From contig NZ_LS992154.1 of NCBI RefSeq assembly GCF_900239975.1, forward strand, positions 558,001-622,000: a DNA stretch of 64,000 nt, read 5' to 3'. The position numbers and the translations under genes were made by a program. Shown here piece by piece: positions 48,781-58,543 of the stretch. The stretch is from Chlamydia poikilotherma (lineage in GTDB: Bacteria > Chlamydiota > Chlamydiia > Chlamydiales > Chlamydiaceae). A model generated the notes under the pieces. That model had not been told where the DNA came from. It ran no database searches and saw nothing but the letters and a program-made list of their open reading frames with translations. Each line of letters starts with the position of its first letter. The stretch's first letter is position 1.

Positions 48781-49926
48781 ATGACAGCTACTTCTTTAAA
48801 TAGTAAGCTTTTAGCATCTAACGAGGCTGCCCGAAGTGCGCTTGTAAACCTTACGGATCAAGGGTCTCTTGATTTTATAGAATTATCTCCGAATTCTCCG
48901 GCAAAACATTTTTTGCTCAACCGCTTTAAAGCGACCTCTGCATCAATAAATAAATTGGCTACAACGAGCTCTGCTTTGCAGCCTACAGGCACGGCTCCTG
49001 ATGAAATAGAGCTAGCATTTGCCATGATGTCCACTTCAAATGCAGTGTGTCACTGTATTGAGCACATTCTTTGGATGCATGCTCTATCTAATTTATGTCG
49101 TGGTGGGGGATCAGGGAGCAATGCGGATTCTATCATTGTTGTTTTTGTTTGTAGTATTCTTGTTATTTTAATTTTAGCGATTTTTGGTTCTTCCTTAGGG
49201 TCAGCTATTTTAAGCTCTATGAAAATCCATAGTGCTTCTAAAGAGATCTTTAGATTAGAACGTACTAACAAAGATATTATCCACAGTTTAGTAGACTTCC
49301 GTATTAATGATGAGACTGGGGCCAGATCGAAATCTGCTGCTCTAATTAGTTTAGAAGCAAATAAAGAGTTAATTTCTGCCTACAAAAATTACAAAGCCTC
49401 TAAAATTGCCTTCTTGGTTTGTGCTATTATTTGCTCTATTGCTCTATTAGCATTAGCTGCGGGAGCTATATTAGGTATTTTCTTCTCGGGACCTCTAGCT
49501 GCTGCCGCTATTACTGCTGCTATTATTGGTTGTTGTGCTGGGGGAGGAGGCTTATTACTTATCGGATTGATAAGCTTTATGATTGCTTCCGTATACATGG
49601 CTAAAAAACAACAAGCCGCTGTTTTACATTTAAATAGCGCCACTCTCCATTCTATGGTTGCGGATCAAATCCTGAATAATCCTGATGAATACAAGAGAAA
49701 CACGATCAGTCAGACGGTTGTGCAGCAGACTCTAGTAAAATATCCTCAAAAGCTATTTAATCAAACGGAACGCGCATATCTAAATATGGGACATTCCTCG
49801 CGCAGCGCGGAACACACATCTCCGTCCCCAAGCGCTCCTGCTTACTCGGATCATCCTCCTTCCTATTCTGATTGTTTAGCACTTCCACCGAGTTATGAAG
49901 AAGCAACAAGATCGGGATCGAATTAA
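48781..49926 (+). CDS. Inc-like protein with C-terminal PSAP and two PPSY motifs
   Basis: The 381-residue product has hydrophobic segments at about residues 118-142 and a bilobed domain at about 208-262 with a GGGG turn, as in the paralog at 47049-48209. Its last 35 residues hold PSAP (350-353), PPSY (359-362) and PPSY (369-372, followed by EEA). PSAP fits the P[T/S]AP ligand of TSG101/ESCRT-I, and PPxY fits WW domains of NEDD4-type ligases. The host endosomal protein LITAF has the same pairing. It has its own upstream terminator and so probably its own promoter. Host targeting is inference. Confidence 0.68.
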   Translation: MTATSLNSKLLASNEAARSALVNLTDQGSLDFIELSPNSPAKHFLLNRFKATSASINKLATTSSALQPTGTAPDEIELAFAMMSTSNAVCHCIEHILWMHALSNLCRGGGSGSNADSIIVVFVCSILVILILAIFGSSLGSAILSSMKIHSASKEIFRLERTNKDIIHSLVDFRINDETGARSKSAALISLEANKELISAYKNYKASKIAFLVCAIICSIALLALAAGAILGIFFSGPLAAAAITAAIIGCCAGGGGLLLIGLISFMIASVYMAKKQQAAVLHLNSATLHSMVADQILNNPDEYKRNTISQTVVQQTLVKYPQKLFNQTERAYLNMGHSSRSAEHTSPSPSAPAYSDHPPSYSDCLALPPSYEEATRSGSN

Positions 49927-49970
49927 GGAAGAAATTTTCTTGTCTTAGATTGGAAATGTAAATTTATAAC

Positions 49971-50747
49971 TTAGATAACATCTAATTTATAAAGCGAGGA
50001 AATCGAGTCGAAATCTTTCGAATCATAAGCATCTACAGAAAGAATCCAAAATAAGGGAGTTTTCGCTTGTCCAATGAGCTCTATAGGATAAGGCTGTGAC
50101 TGCTTATCTTTAGGGAAAAATATACTACTAACAATAGTTTTTTTATTCTCTCCTTGAACATAAACGACTATATGTTTCGCTTTGTCGACAACAGGTAAAG
50201 TAAGGGTCATTCTTTCAGTTTCTAATTGAGGAACTTTATTAAACACGACTAGACGCTCGTGTTCTTTTAAAGCTTGTGTATTTGGAAATAATGAAAGGGT
50301 GTGTCCATCTTCACCAAGCCCAAGCATAATCATATCAAAACTTGCTTCAGGAATTATAGACTCTATGAGATCCTGGTATTTTCTAGCTCCATCAGGATCT
50401 TCAGTTTCCATACGAAAAATCTGTTCCTCTGGAATATACAAATCCCGAAGAATGCTCATAGCCTCTCCGTAATTACTTTCGTAAGATGTATGAGGAACAC
50501 TTCTTTCATCTCCCCAAAATAGAAAGATCTTTGTGGGATCAGAAATTTTTTCTTTATTTTTTACAATCTCTTTAAAAATTTCTAGGGGAGTCCTTCCTCC
50601 AGAAAGAGCAACGTAAAAAGCTCCTCGTTGTTTGATTGATTTATTAGCACTCGCTATCCAATCTTTACTTGCCAGATCAATGAATAATTCTGGTTTCTTT
50701 ATGAGGAGGAGTTTATTTGTATCGTTAAAGTTAACTAATGTTGCCAT
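49971..50747 (-). CDS. pgl: 6-phosphogluconolactonase
   Basis: The 258-residue protein has ALSGGRTPLEIF, LFWGDERSVP and MLGLGEDGHTLSLFP, the conserved sites of Pgl (DevB type). It hydrolyses 6-phosphogluconolactone in the oxidative pentose phosphate pathway. It lies 23 bases after zwf on the same strand, so consecutive enzymes are co-transcribed. The start ATG 50747 has GAGACG upstream. Confidence 0.95.
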   Translation of the reverse strand: MATLVNFNDTNKLLLIKKPELFIDLASKDWIASANKSIKQRGAFYVALSGGRTPLEIFKEIVKNKEKISDPTKIFLFWGDERSVPHTSYESNYGEAMSILRDLYIPEEQIFRMETEDPDGARKYQDLIESIIPEASFDMIMLGLGEDGHTLSLFPNTQALKEHERLVVFNKVPQLETERMTLTLPVVDKAKHIVVYVQGENKKTIVSSIFFPKDKQSQPYPIELIGQAKTPLFWILSVDAYDSKDFDSISSLYKLDVI

Positions 50748-50770
50748 AATCGTCTCAAAATAAAGTTAAG

Positions 50771-52312
50771 TTACAGGGGGCGCCAACTTCTTCCGTCTGC
50801 TTGTAGTAGTTTCTCTGCTTCCTTAGGGCCTGAAGACCCAGCAACATAATTAGGGAAATACACATCAGAGGAATCTTGCTCCCAGCGCTTTAGAATCGGT
50901 GTAAATAGTTTCCAAGAATCCATAACCTCATCGCTACAGGTAAATAAAATCCTATCACCTAGAATACAATCGCAAAGCAATCTTTCATAAGCTTCTGGCG
51001 CCGTTGTTTTAAAATAAGTATCATAGCGAAAATCCATTTTCACAGGACGTACAATATTATTCATTCCAGGAACTTTACAGTTAAATTTTAGTGCAACGCC
51101 TTCATCTGGTTGTATACGGATAATTAAAAGATCGTTTTCTACAGGACATACGGGACAAGATTCAGATTCAAATAAAGTGGAGTAGGATTTTTTGAAAATG
51201 ATAGAAATATCTGTAGAACGTTTGGAAAGACGTTTTCCTGCTCGAAGATAAAAAGGAACTCCCAACCAACGCGGGTTGTCGATAAACATCTTTAATGCTA
51301 CATAGGTCTCCACCATAGAATCTGGGGCCACATTTTCTTCTTCATGATAGCCAAGAACAGATACACCTTGCACTTCTCCAGGACCATATTGACCACGGAC
51401 AACATCTTCTTTAGAGAATGGATGTACTTTTTTAAGAATATTGATTTTCTCTTTTTTGATTTCTTCGGAATTGAATATTGAAGGGGGTTCCATGGTTAAT
51501 AGGCAAAGTAACTGCATCATATGGTTTTGCACCATATCACGAAGCATTCCCGATTTTTCAAAGAAGTTACCTCGGGTACCTATGCCTATAGATTCGCTAA
51601 CACTAATTTGCACATGATCAATGTATTGGGAGTTCCAACAAGATTCAAATAGAGTATTAGCAAAACGTATCGTAAGGATATTTTGTACAGTTTCTTTCCC
51701 TAGATAATGGTCTATGCGATAGACAGAATCCTCATCTAGATTATCGTCTATATACTTTTGCAGTTCTTCAGCGCTTTGTAGGTCGACACCGAAAGGTTTT
51801 TCTATAATTACACGCGACCAAGGTTTACCTTCTCCTTGATCATGATAGAAAAGGTTGTGTTTGTTAATGTTTTCAATAATTTCGGGGAAGTAATCTGGGG
51901 GTGTTGATAGATAAAATAGACGGTTCCCTTGTGTCCCGTATTTCTTATCGATATCTTCAAGTCTCTCTTTCAATGAAGCATAGCCTTCCGAAGAAGAGAA
52001 GTTTGATTCGTGATAAAATATACGGGATTCAAATTCTTCCCAAATACGAATATCAAGCTCTTGAGCACGTGAAAAATTTTGTATTGCTTGCTTCATTTCT
52101 TCGCGAAATTGTTCATGGCTTTTCTTTCTCCTAGCAAAGCCTACACAAACAAAATTTTCAGACAGCCTTCCCTCTTTAATCAGATGATACAATGCTGGAA
52201 ATAACTTTCGTGCTGTAAGATCTCCGGTAGCACCAAAGATCACCATGACACAGGGGGGACATGGGGGCAAAGTTCTCCCACCATCTTTATTTTCATTACT
52301 TGTCATTTCCAT
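50771..52312 (-). CDS. zwf: Glucose-6-phosphate 1-dehydrogenase
   Basis: The 513-residue enzyme has the NADP-binding FGATGDLTARKLFPALY, EKPFG and the active-site RIDHYLGKE. It oxidises glucose 6-phosphate to the lactone and makes NADPH; pgl follows directly. GAGG lies upstream of ATG 52312. Chlamydia imports host glucose 6-phosphate, which would feed this step. Confidence 0.97.
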   Translation of the reverse strand: MEMTSNENKDGGRTLPPCPPCVMVIFGATGDLTARKLFPALYHLIKEGRLSENFVCVGFARRKKSHEQFREEMKQAIQNFSRAQELDIRIWEEFESRIFYHESNFSSSEGYASLKERLEDIDKKYGTQGNRLFYLSTPPDYFPEIIENINKHNLFYHDQGEGKPWSRVIIEKPFGVDLQSAEELQKYIDDNLDEDSVYRIDHYLGKETVQNILTIRFANTLFESCWNSQYIDHVQISVSESIGIGTRGNFFEKSGMLRDMVQNHMMQLLCLLTMEPPSIFNSEEIKKEKINILKKVHPFSKEDVVRGQYGPGEVQGVSVLGYHEEENVAPDSMVETYVALKMFIDNPRWLGVPFYLRAGKRLSKRSTDISIIFKKSYSTLFESESCPVCPVENDLLIIRIQPDEGVALKFNCKVPGMNNIVRPVKMDFRYDTYFKTTAPEAYERLLCDCILGDRILFTCSDEVMDSWKLFTPILKRWEQDSSDVYFPNYVAGSSGPKEAEKLLQADGRSWRPL

Positions 52313-52410
52313 CGTGCTTAAGGCCTCGTGACATAGCTAAAAATGCATAGAATAACAAAAAAAGAATAAAAATAACCACGAAGAAACTTACTTATTTCTA
52401 TATGAGAATT

Positions 52411-52556
52411 TAAATTAAATTCATATCGGCAAGAAGACGAACCTGTTTAGGATCCAAAGATCTAGAATCGTCTCTCATATTAATAGACAGACTTTTAGAA
52501 TTCTGAAAACCTGTACATCCGTGAAATAATGTGGAGGAAATAGTGAAGGGATTTTT
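52411..52556 (-). pseudogene. Remnant of a second oppA (5' end only)
   Basis: Directly after oppA on the same strand, about 48 codons without a start codon read close to the OppA N-terminus. Matching pieces are ISSTLFHGC against [10 protein letters not shown] of OppA, LSINMRDDSRSLDP against [14 protein letters not shown], and VRLLADMNLI against [10 protein letters not shown], then a stop. The lipobox cysteine is kept. The start of the signal peptide and everything after about residue 63 is missing. This looks like what is left of a tandem oppA duplicate after deletion. Confidence 0.82.
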
Positions 52557-52572
52557 CTATCTATAAGGGGGA

Positions 52573-54159
52573 TTACGGTGCTTTAACGTAGCGAAAATCC
52601 ACGACTCCTGTAGGAGAAAAATTAAAATTCGACAGCTTTTTATTTAATGCGAAATGAAAAGCATCATGATAAATCGGCTCGATAATATGGAAAGTTTCTA
52701 AATATAGAGATGCTTGTGAAATTAGTTCGTTACGCTTTTTTAGATCCCTTTCTTCTTGAATAGTTGTTAAGAGTGTCATGAAATCTTTATGGTTCAATAC
52801 ATAGGGGGGCACTCCCGAGGGATGAGCAAAAATTGTTAGAAATGCCATAGGATCAGAGAAATCCGCGAACCATCCTCCTGTAGCTAATGAGAAATGTCCT
52901 GAGGCTAATTCCGTTTGTAAGAGAGCAAATTCTTTTCCTGCTATAGGAATAGAAAATCCCAAGATATCTTTCCATTGCTCACGAATCATCTGAACAAGTA
53001 AAGCACTTGCAGAAGAACCTGCGGGGAAGACTAGGGAATGACTCTCTAAATCTTTCGCTGAGATATTTAGCTCTTCTAAAGACTCTCGGAAGAGTTTTTT
53101 AGCTAGATATCTGCGTTGTTCTTTAGAAGGAAGTTCTAAACTTGGGTAGGTGTGTAAACTATTTGGCAGTAGATGCTGGGCAGGCTTCGCTCTATCCAAA
53201 AATATTGTAGAAACCAACGATTCTTTATCTAAAGCTAAAGAAAGAGCTTTTCTTAGCTTAGTATGGTTAAGAGGAAATTTATTCACATTAAAAGTTAACC
53301 AAGAAGTTCCTGCAACATCGAATGAATGGAGACTTCCTTTAGATTGTAGACGTGATAGAGTTTCTGTCGGGATACGCTCTCCCCAAGGAGGACCTTGCCA
53401 ATGCAGCTTACCCTGATTAAATAATAAAGCAGCAGTATTTGCATCAGGGATAAAATGGACAGTGATTGTTTGAGTTTTAACTTGTTCTTGATTGTAGTAG
53501 TAAGGGTTTTTCTCTAAACGCAACCACTGCTTTTGTTTAATTTTTTTAGGATAAAAGGCGCTACTAGCAATAGGTAAAACCAATTGTGACTGTCGTTGAG
53601 CTTTATGAACAGGGAAAAAAATAGGCAAAGCTAAAAGCTTTAAAAAATGTGAGGTTGGGGATTCTAATTCGATAATTAATGTTTTATCATCTTTAGCATG
53701 AAAACCTACGTCCTCTTTAGAGAGTATTCCCTGCTGGATTTTCTTAATATTTTTAATAGAATCGAAAGCAAAGTTATAGACTCCTGAAACTTCTTGATTT
53801 ACAACTTGTTTCCAAGAAGCAATAAAATCTTCAGCAGTTAGGGGATCACCATTACTCCAATATGCTTGCCTTAGATGAAAGATATATGTCTTTCCGTCAT
53901 CGGATAGAGAATAGCTTTCTGCGAGTGCAGGTTCTAAATTTCCGGTATGAGTATTTTCCTGAACTAATCCCTCATAAATATGCTTAATTAAATTAATATC
54001 AGAAAGCAAACGGACTTCGCGAGGATCTAAAGATCTCGGATCGTCTTTCATATTTATAGAGAGATGATCTTGTGATTTGCGAAAATTTTTACATCCATGA
54101 AGCGTTAAGGAAGAAGAGATAAGGAAGCTGAGACAGATTCCCAACGATATCTTGCGCAT
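52573..54159 (-). CDS. oppA: Oligopeptide-binding lipoprotein (OppA-like)
   Basis: The 528-residue protein starts with a signal peptide and lipobox LTLHGC (residues about 18-23) and continues as an SBP family 5 protein: [47 protein letters not shown]. OppA delivers peptides to an ABC importer. No permease or ATPase gene is adjacent, so it must work with an opp system elsewhere. The start overlaps the end of tsaD by 55 bases and has AGGA nine bases upstream. A decayed copy of its own 5' end follows its stop. Confidence 0.9.
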   Translation of the reverse strand: MRKISLGICLSFLISSSLTLHGCKNFRKSQDHLSINMKDDPRSLDPREVRLLSDINLIKHIYEGLVQENTHTGNLEPALAESYSLSDDGKTYIFHLRQAYWSNGDPLTAEDFIASWKQVVNQEVSGVYNFAFDSIKNIKKIQQGILSKEDVGFHAKDDKTLIIELESPTSHFLKLLALPIFFPVHKAQRQSQLVLPIASSAFYPKKIKQKQWLRLEKNPYYYNQEQVKTQTITVHFIPDANTAALLFNQGKLHWQGPPWGERIPTETLSRLQSKGSLHSFDVAGTSWLTFNVNKFPLNHTKLRKALSLALDKESLVSTIFLDRAKPAQHLLPNSLHTYPSLELPSKEQRRYLAKKLFRESLEELNISAKDLESHSLVFPAGSSASALLVQMIREQWKDILGFSIPIAGKEFALLQTELASGHFSLATGGWFADFSDPMAFLTIFAHPSGVPPYVLNHKDFMTLLTTIQEERDLKKRNELISQASLYLETFHIIEPIYHDAFHFALNKKLSNFNFSPTGVVDFRYVKAP

Positions 54160-55139
54160 GGAGTAATTCCTAAAGTAGTTTTTTCTGACAGAAACAGTTC
54201 TCGTCCTAATCCTGCTATCATGGCAGCATTATCGGTACATAACTTAGAAGAAGGAAAGTATAAAGGCAAATTTAGAGTGCCTTTCAATAAGTTTTGGAAA
54301 TACCTATTGTTTGCTACTCCCCCTCCGACAAGTATCGATCTGCACGAAAATTTTTTTACAATATTAGGAAGTTTTTGTGCAATGGTCATGAAAGCAGCTT
54401 TTTGAAAAGACGCTGCAATATTATTTTTTTCGCTTTCAGAAAGCTCTGGAAGAGGTGTCCGATTATTACTATTATTGCCCTTAATTGCATAAAGAACGGC
54501 GGTTTTTAATCCGCTAAAAGATAAATCATATCCAGGAACTTTAGAAGGAGAAAAAGGGAAGGATTCCTCACATCCAAGAAATGCAATTTTTTCTATTAAA
54601 GAGCCTCCGGGATAAGGAAGTCCAAGGAATCGTGCCACCTTATCAAAAGTCTCTCCTATAGCGTCATCTCGAGTTTTCCCTATTAACTTGTAAGTTAAAG
54701 GATCTTTCATTAAAAACATAGCTGTATGGGCTCCAGAAACCACTAATCCTAAAGCAGGGAATTCCACATTTTCTGCTTCCATATGGGCTGCGTAAAGATG
54801 CGCTTCGACATGATTAACACCGACAACCGGTTTTTGGCATCCTATAGCTAAACCTTTTGCAAAGTTCACGCCTATAGCTAAGGAACCTATTAGTCCTGGT
54901 GTATTTGTTACTGCAATAAGATCAATATCCTCTAAAGAAACTCCTGACTCTTTTAAAGCAGATTCCACAACAGAAGGGAGTACCTTTAAATGAGCTCGAG
55001 AGGCTAATTCCGGAACAACTCCTCCATAAGATGCGTGATCTTCTTGTGAAGAGATTACATTAGCTATGATTTGTGCGTTAGTGTCTACTAAAGCACACGC
55101 TGTCTCATCACAAGAGCTTTCCAACCCAAGGGTAAGCAT
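54105..55139 (-). CDS. tsaD: tRNA t6A threonylcarbamoyltransferase TsaD
   Basis: The 344-residue protein has [11 protein letters not shown] at the start, [13 protein letters not shown] with the metal-binding histidines, and a C-terminal [10 protein letters not shown] and [10 protein letters not shown], the ASKHA/TsaD pattern. The usual GGHT reads SGAHT here. It transfers threonylcarbamoyl to A37 of tRNA; TsaC lies at 24052-24915. ATG 55139 is chosen over TTG 55148. It diverges from argR. Confidence 0.93.
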   Translation of the reverse strand: MLTLGLESSCDETACALVDTNAQIIANVISSQEDHASYGGVVPELASRAHLKVLPSVVESALKESGVSLEDIDLIAVTNTPGLIGSLAIGVNFAKGLAIGCQKPVVGVNHVEAHLYAAHMEAENVEFPALGLVVSGAHTAMFLMKDPLTYKLIGKTRDDAIGETFDKVARFLGLPYPGGSLIEKIAFLGCEESFPFSPSKVPGYDLSFSGLKTAVLYAIKGNNSNNRTPLPELSESEKNNIAASFQKAAFMTIAQKLPNIVKKFSCRSILVGGGVANNRYFQNLLKGTLNLPLYFPSSKLCTDNAAMIAGLGRELFLSEKTTLGITPCARYRWESVSASLSLLP

Positions 55140-55221
55140 AAAAACCAAAGAAAAATATAAACCAGTGCTCTATAGTAAAGTGGTCTTCTGAATATCAGCA
55201 AGGAAAACTTCAAGAGGCAAA

Positions 55222-55665
55222 ATGAAAAAAAATGTAGCAGTTGACGAAGCTTTAAAAGAAATTTTAAATAAAGAAGGAGCTTCAACTCAGGAAGAAATTT
55301 GCGAAAAACTCTCTTCTCTAGGGATTGCAATGACACAATCTTCCGTATCTCGTTGGTTAAGAAAGGTCCACGCAATAAAAATTCCTGGGGAAAAGGGCGC
55401 ACGCTACTCTCTTCCTCCTTCAATAGACGAGTCTAACATTAAACATTTGGTTGTTTCTATTCGTCATAATTCTTCTCTAATCGTTATCCGGACAGCTCCG
55501 GGATCTGCTTCATGGATAGCAGGCTTAATTGACAACAAGTTTTCAGAAAACATCTTAGGAACTTTAGCTGGAGATGATACGATTTTTATTACACTCATCT
55601 CAGAGTCAATGATTTCCTTGATAGTCAAAGACATAGAAAACTTCTTGCTAGTTTTTTCGGATTAA
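55222..55665 (+). CDS. argR: Arginine repressor ArgR
   Basis: The 147-residue protein has an N-terminal winged helix ([14 protein letters not shown]) and a C-terminal oligomerisation/arginine-binding domain ([25 protein letters not shown]). ArgR binds ARG boxes as a hexamer with arginine as co-repressor. In Chlamydia pneumoniae it is known to regulate the glnPQ operon, and here glnPQ follows 46 bases later, so autoregulation of a joint unit is plausible. GAGG precedes the ATG. Confidence 0.95.
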   Translation: MKKNVAVDEALKEILNKEGASTQEEICEKLSSLGIAMTQSSVSRWLRKVHAIKIPGEKGARYSLPPSIDESNIKHLVVSIRHNSSLIVIRTAPGSASWIAGLIDNKFSENILGTLAGDDTIFITLISESMISLIVKDIENFLLVFSD

Positions 55666-55667
55666 GC

Positions 55668-55703
55668 GCATGATTATGCTTTAAGAGTAAATAAATATGC
55701 ATA
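55668..55703 (+). promoter_or_regulatory. Candidate ArgR operator region before glnP
   Basis: Between argR and glnP are two short inverted repeats: GCATGATTATGC (55668-55679) and TATGCATA (55696-55703). They share the TATGC half-site but lie 26 bp apart centre to centre, not the 21 bp of paired ARG boxes, and match the ARG consensus poorly. The position is right for ArgR control; the match is weak. Confidence 0.22.
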
Positions 55704-55711
55704 GCTGATTT

Positions 55712-56365
55712 ATGGAACATGTGGCTGCTACAGTAAAGGTGCTATTACGTGGTTGTGGATATACGTTATTTGTTAGCGGAATTTCCATACTCTGTGGCTC
55801 CTTATTAGGTTTAATTATCGGAACAATCACATCGCGTTATTTTCCATGTCGCATTACACGATGCTTAGGGAATCTCTATGTTACGGTAATTCGAGGCACG
55901 CCACTATTCATTCAAATTCTTATATTTTATTTTGGTCTTCCTTCTATTATTAGGCTGGATCCTACACCACTAATGGCGGGACTAATTGCTTTAAGTATCA
56001 ATTCCTCTGCTTATCTCGCAGAAAATATCCGTGGGGGAATCAATGCTCTATCTGTAGGCCAATGGGAATCCGCTAAAGTTTTAGGCTATAAAAAGTCGCA
56101 GATTTTCGTGTATATTATCTATCCACAAGTTTTTAAAAATATCCTGCCCTCATTAACAAATGAGTTTGTTGCCTTGATTAAAGAAAGTAGTATTTTGATG
56201 GTTGTGGGCGTTCCAGAACTTACTAAAGTAAGTAAGGATATCGTTTCTAGAGAGCTAAATCCAATGGAAATGTATAGCATCTGCGCTGGTTTGTATTTGC
56301 TTATGACATCTTTGTTTTCTTATATCGCTAGATTGTTAGAAAGAAGGAGTGGTTATGACTGTTAA
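55712..56365 (+). CDS. glnP: Polar amino acid ABC transporter permease (GlnP type)
   Basis: The 217-residue permease has about five helices and the His/Glu/Arg-type family marks VIRGTPLFIQI, NSSAYLAENIRGGI and the ATPase-contact loop AKVLGYKKSQIF. The family imports polar amino acids such as glutamine or arginine. Its end overlaps glnQ by 11 bases. No binding protein gene is adjacent. Location after argR suggests arginine as a substrate. Confidence 0.9.
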   Translation: MEHVAATVKVLLRGCGYTLFVSGISILCGSLLGLIIGTITSRYFPCRITRCLGNLYVTVIRGTPLFIQILIFYFGLPSIIRLDPTPLMAGLIALSINSSAYLAENIRGGINALSVGQWESAKVLGYKKSQIFVYIIYPQVFKNILPSLTNEFVALIKESSILMVVGVPELTKVSKDIVSRELNPMEMYSICAGLYLLMTSLFSYIARLLERRSGYDC

Positions 56366-57035
56366 GGTAAGAAATCTTGCTTATTCGATAAATGATAAAC
56401 ATATTTTATCAAAAGTATCATTCTCTCTAGAGGAAGGGCATATTACACTCTTTGTTGGCAAGAGCGGTTCTGGGAAAACAACCATATTACGTGCTCTTGT
56501 AGGATTGGTGGAGCCTTCAAGTGGAGATGTCTCTATAGAAGGAGAGACTCCAGCACTAGTTTTCCAACAACCCGAGCTTTTCCCACATATGACAGTTTTA
56601 GATAACTGTATGCATCCTCAAATGATCGTAAAGCATAGAAGTAAAGAAGAGGCTAAAGACAAGGCTTTTGATCTTTTAAAACTTTTAGACATTGAAGACA
56701 TTGCCACAAGCTATCCTCCTCATCTTTCTGGAGGACAAAAACAACGTGTCGCTATAGTCCGCTCTCTATGTATGGATAAACGTACATTACTTTTTGACGA
56801 GCCTACATCCGCATTAGATCCTTTTTCAACTTCTGCCTTTAGACGCCTTCTTGAATCCTTAAGAGATCAAAACCTTACATTAGGTGTCTCTACTCACGAC
56901 ATGCACTTTGTTCAGGGATGTTTAGATCGTGTTTATCTTGTGGATCATGGGGAAATTGTTAGCACGTACGATAAACGTTATGGAGCTTTAGAGAGTGATC
57001 ATCCTCTCAATCTCTATTTAAATTCTGCACGATAA
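56355..57035 (+). CDS. glnQ: Polar amino acid ABC transporter ATPase (GlnQ type)
   Basis: The 226-residue ATPase has Walker A GKSGSGKTT, signature LSGGQKQRVAIVRSL and Walker B LLFDEPTSALD. ATG 56355 has AAGGAG five bases upstream, so it is preferred over GTG 56349. It forms an importer with GlnP and overlaps its gene. Confidence 0.93.
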   Translation: MTVKVRNLAYSINDKHILSKVSFSLEEGHITLFVGKSGSGKTTILRALVGLVEPSSGDVSIEGETPALVFQQPELFPHMTVLDNCMHPQMIVKHRSKEEAKDKAFDLLKLLDIEDIATSYPPHLSGGQKQRVAIVRSLCMDKRTLLFDEPTSALDPFSTSAFRRLLESLRDQNLTLGVSTHDMHFVQGCLDRVYLVDHGEIVSTYDKRYGALESDHPLNLYLNSAR

Positions 57036-57046
57036 ATATTTGTAAT

Positions 57047-57072
57047 AAACAGCTGCAAAAATGCAGCTGTTT
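57047..57072. terminator. Hairpin between convergent glnQ and the tail-fibre-like gene
   Basis: An 11-bp perfect stem (57047-57057 with 57062-57072) closes an AAAA loop. There is little T-run on the plus strand and some on the minus, so it probably acts in both directions. Confidence 0.7.
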
Positions 57073-57080
57073 CCTAGTAC

Positions 57081-58445
57081 TTAGTAACGTTTCCAGCTAC
57101 ACGAGTAGGCAGCTTGTACAATATAAAGATCTTGAGGAGATGCTCCTTCCTGATGATTTTCTAAATATATCGACACACCACCACAGTTTTCCGGAATAGT
57201 AAATACCCGAGAATTTCCAGGAGCTAACTCTACTATATCGTAGCTATGTCCTCCTATCATCATGGTTCCTGTATGATGTAGAGGTATCTCCACATAGCTT
57301 GTATTACTTTGAAGTTCTTCCTTATCATTCCAAAAGGCGTAATCATAATGGCTTTTCAATTTGATGCTGGGATGTTTGCATTCCAGGATCGAGGGGATCA
57401 GTGCCTTAAGAGTCAAATCCCAAGTATAGATTCCGGGATATTTCCCGTATAAAATGTTATCATCTAATACAAAACAATGCTGCTCCTCTCTAGATAAGAG
57501 ATATTTTAAAGAATTTATAGGGAATTTCCCTGAGAATGAAGAACTTCTTGCTCGCCAAGTAAATCCTAATATTCCTTGAGAAAGCAATTCTAAGGGAAGA
57601 GGGTAATCTACCTCATGACTCAATCCTGTTGAATAAAGAAGATTGGTTTCTATATCCGTAATTTGAGGTGATGCTATAGTTTCTATGGTTCCTTCTGAAA
57701 GAGATCGCGTTTCTAAATAACGCTCGAGATAATCCAAGGATATTGCATCAGACCGTTCTTTAGGATTTGCTAATCCTGTAATTCTATAACCATCCATATC
57801 TACAATACCACGAAATTTCCCTCCAGATACTGGCATCATTTGAAAGTTAAAAGTTGTTATCGAATTATCGTGGCTTTTGGTTTTTTCATATGTTTCATTA
57901 AGCTTATTGACTATAGGACGTAATTGTGTGCCCACATATCCCACCGATGCTGCATGAGAATCTTTAGGATTCTTAGGAGTTGCCAATCCTAAAATCGTAT
58001 GATTATTCATATCAATATTGCCTGTGAGCATCCCTCCAGACAGAGGCAAAAATTTCTGATAGATCTCTATCAAAACTGCCTGGACAAGATAACTGTCATC
58101 ATTGAGTGAGTCATCTATTCCTTCTTCAACAAGAGTCTTTAAACCCTTCAATTCTTCTAAAAGACTATGAAGGGAGAGTTTTATAAGACTCATATCCGTT
58201 TCTAAATCCTGAACTTTCTCATCTGTTTTTTTTGTATATAAACAATCAATATCCTCAGTATGTTTTGTTAAAATTGTCTTAATCTCTTGAATGTCTGTGT
58301 GAATCTTATTGAGATCTAAATTCAAAGGATCCTGTGAATTTCCCTTTATCTTTTCTACCATTGTTATTGTTTTTTGAATCATAGAAGCTAAGGGCTCATT
58401 CTTATTGTTAGCTGTAGGGTTAAAGAAAGAGTTTCGCTTTCTCAT
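57081..58445 (-). CDS. Tail-fibre-like protein with coiled-coil stalk
   Basis: The 454-residue product has an N-terminal coiled coil (about residues 25-130). Two copies of a phage tail-fibre-like repeat follow: LSGGMLTGNIDMNNHTILGL (135-154, then ATP) and VSGGKFRGIVDMDGYRITGL (206-225, then ANP). Each is followed within ten residues by an aromatic-rich D-A segment. A beta-rich C-terminal domain (about 280-454) includes YPGIYTWDL. There is no signal peptide. It is a longer relative of the three genes at 36062-38577. Trimeric fibre-type assembly is inferred; the function and location are unknown. Confidence 0.68.
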   Translation of the reverse strand: MRKRNSFFNPTANNKNEPLASMIQKTITMVEKIKGNSQDPLNLDLNKIHTDIQEIKTILTKHTEDIDCLYTKKTDEKVQDLETDMSLIKLSLHSLLEELKGLKTLVEEGIDDSLNDDSYLVQAVLIEIYQKFLPLSGGMLTGNIDMNNHTILGLATPKNPKDSHAASVGYVGTQLRPIVNKLNETYEKTKSHDNSITTFNFQMMPVSGGKFRGIVDMDGYRITGLANPKERSDAISLDYLERYLETRSLSEGTIETIASPQITDIETNLLYSTGLSHEVDYPLPLELLSQGILGFTWRARSSSFSGKFPINSLKYLLSREEQHCFVLDDNILYGKYPGIYTWDLTLKALIPSILECKHPSIKLKSHYDYAFWNDKEELQSNTSYVEIPLHHTGTMMIGGHSYDIVELAPGNSRVFTIPENCGGVSIYLENHQEGASPQDLYIVQAAYSCSWKRY

Positions 58446-58543
58446 AGTTTTATCCTATGCAAATAATTAATTATAATCTGCACATTAATAAAATAATTTT
58501 AATTAATAAAATATTATTTGTTATTAATATTGATAATTAAAAA

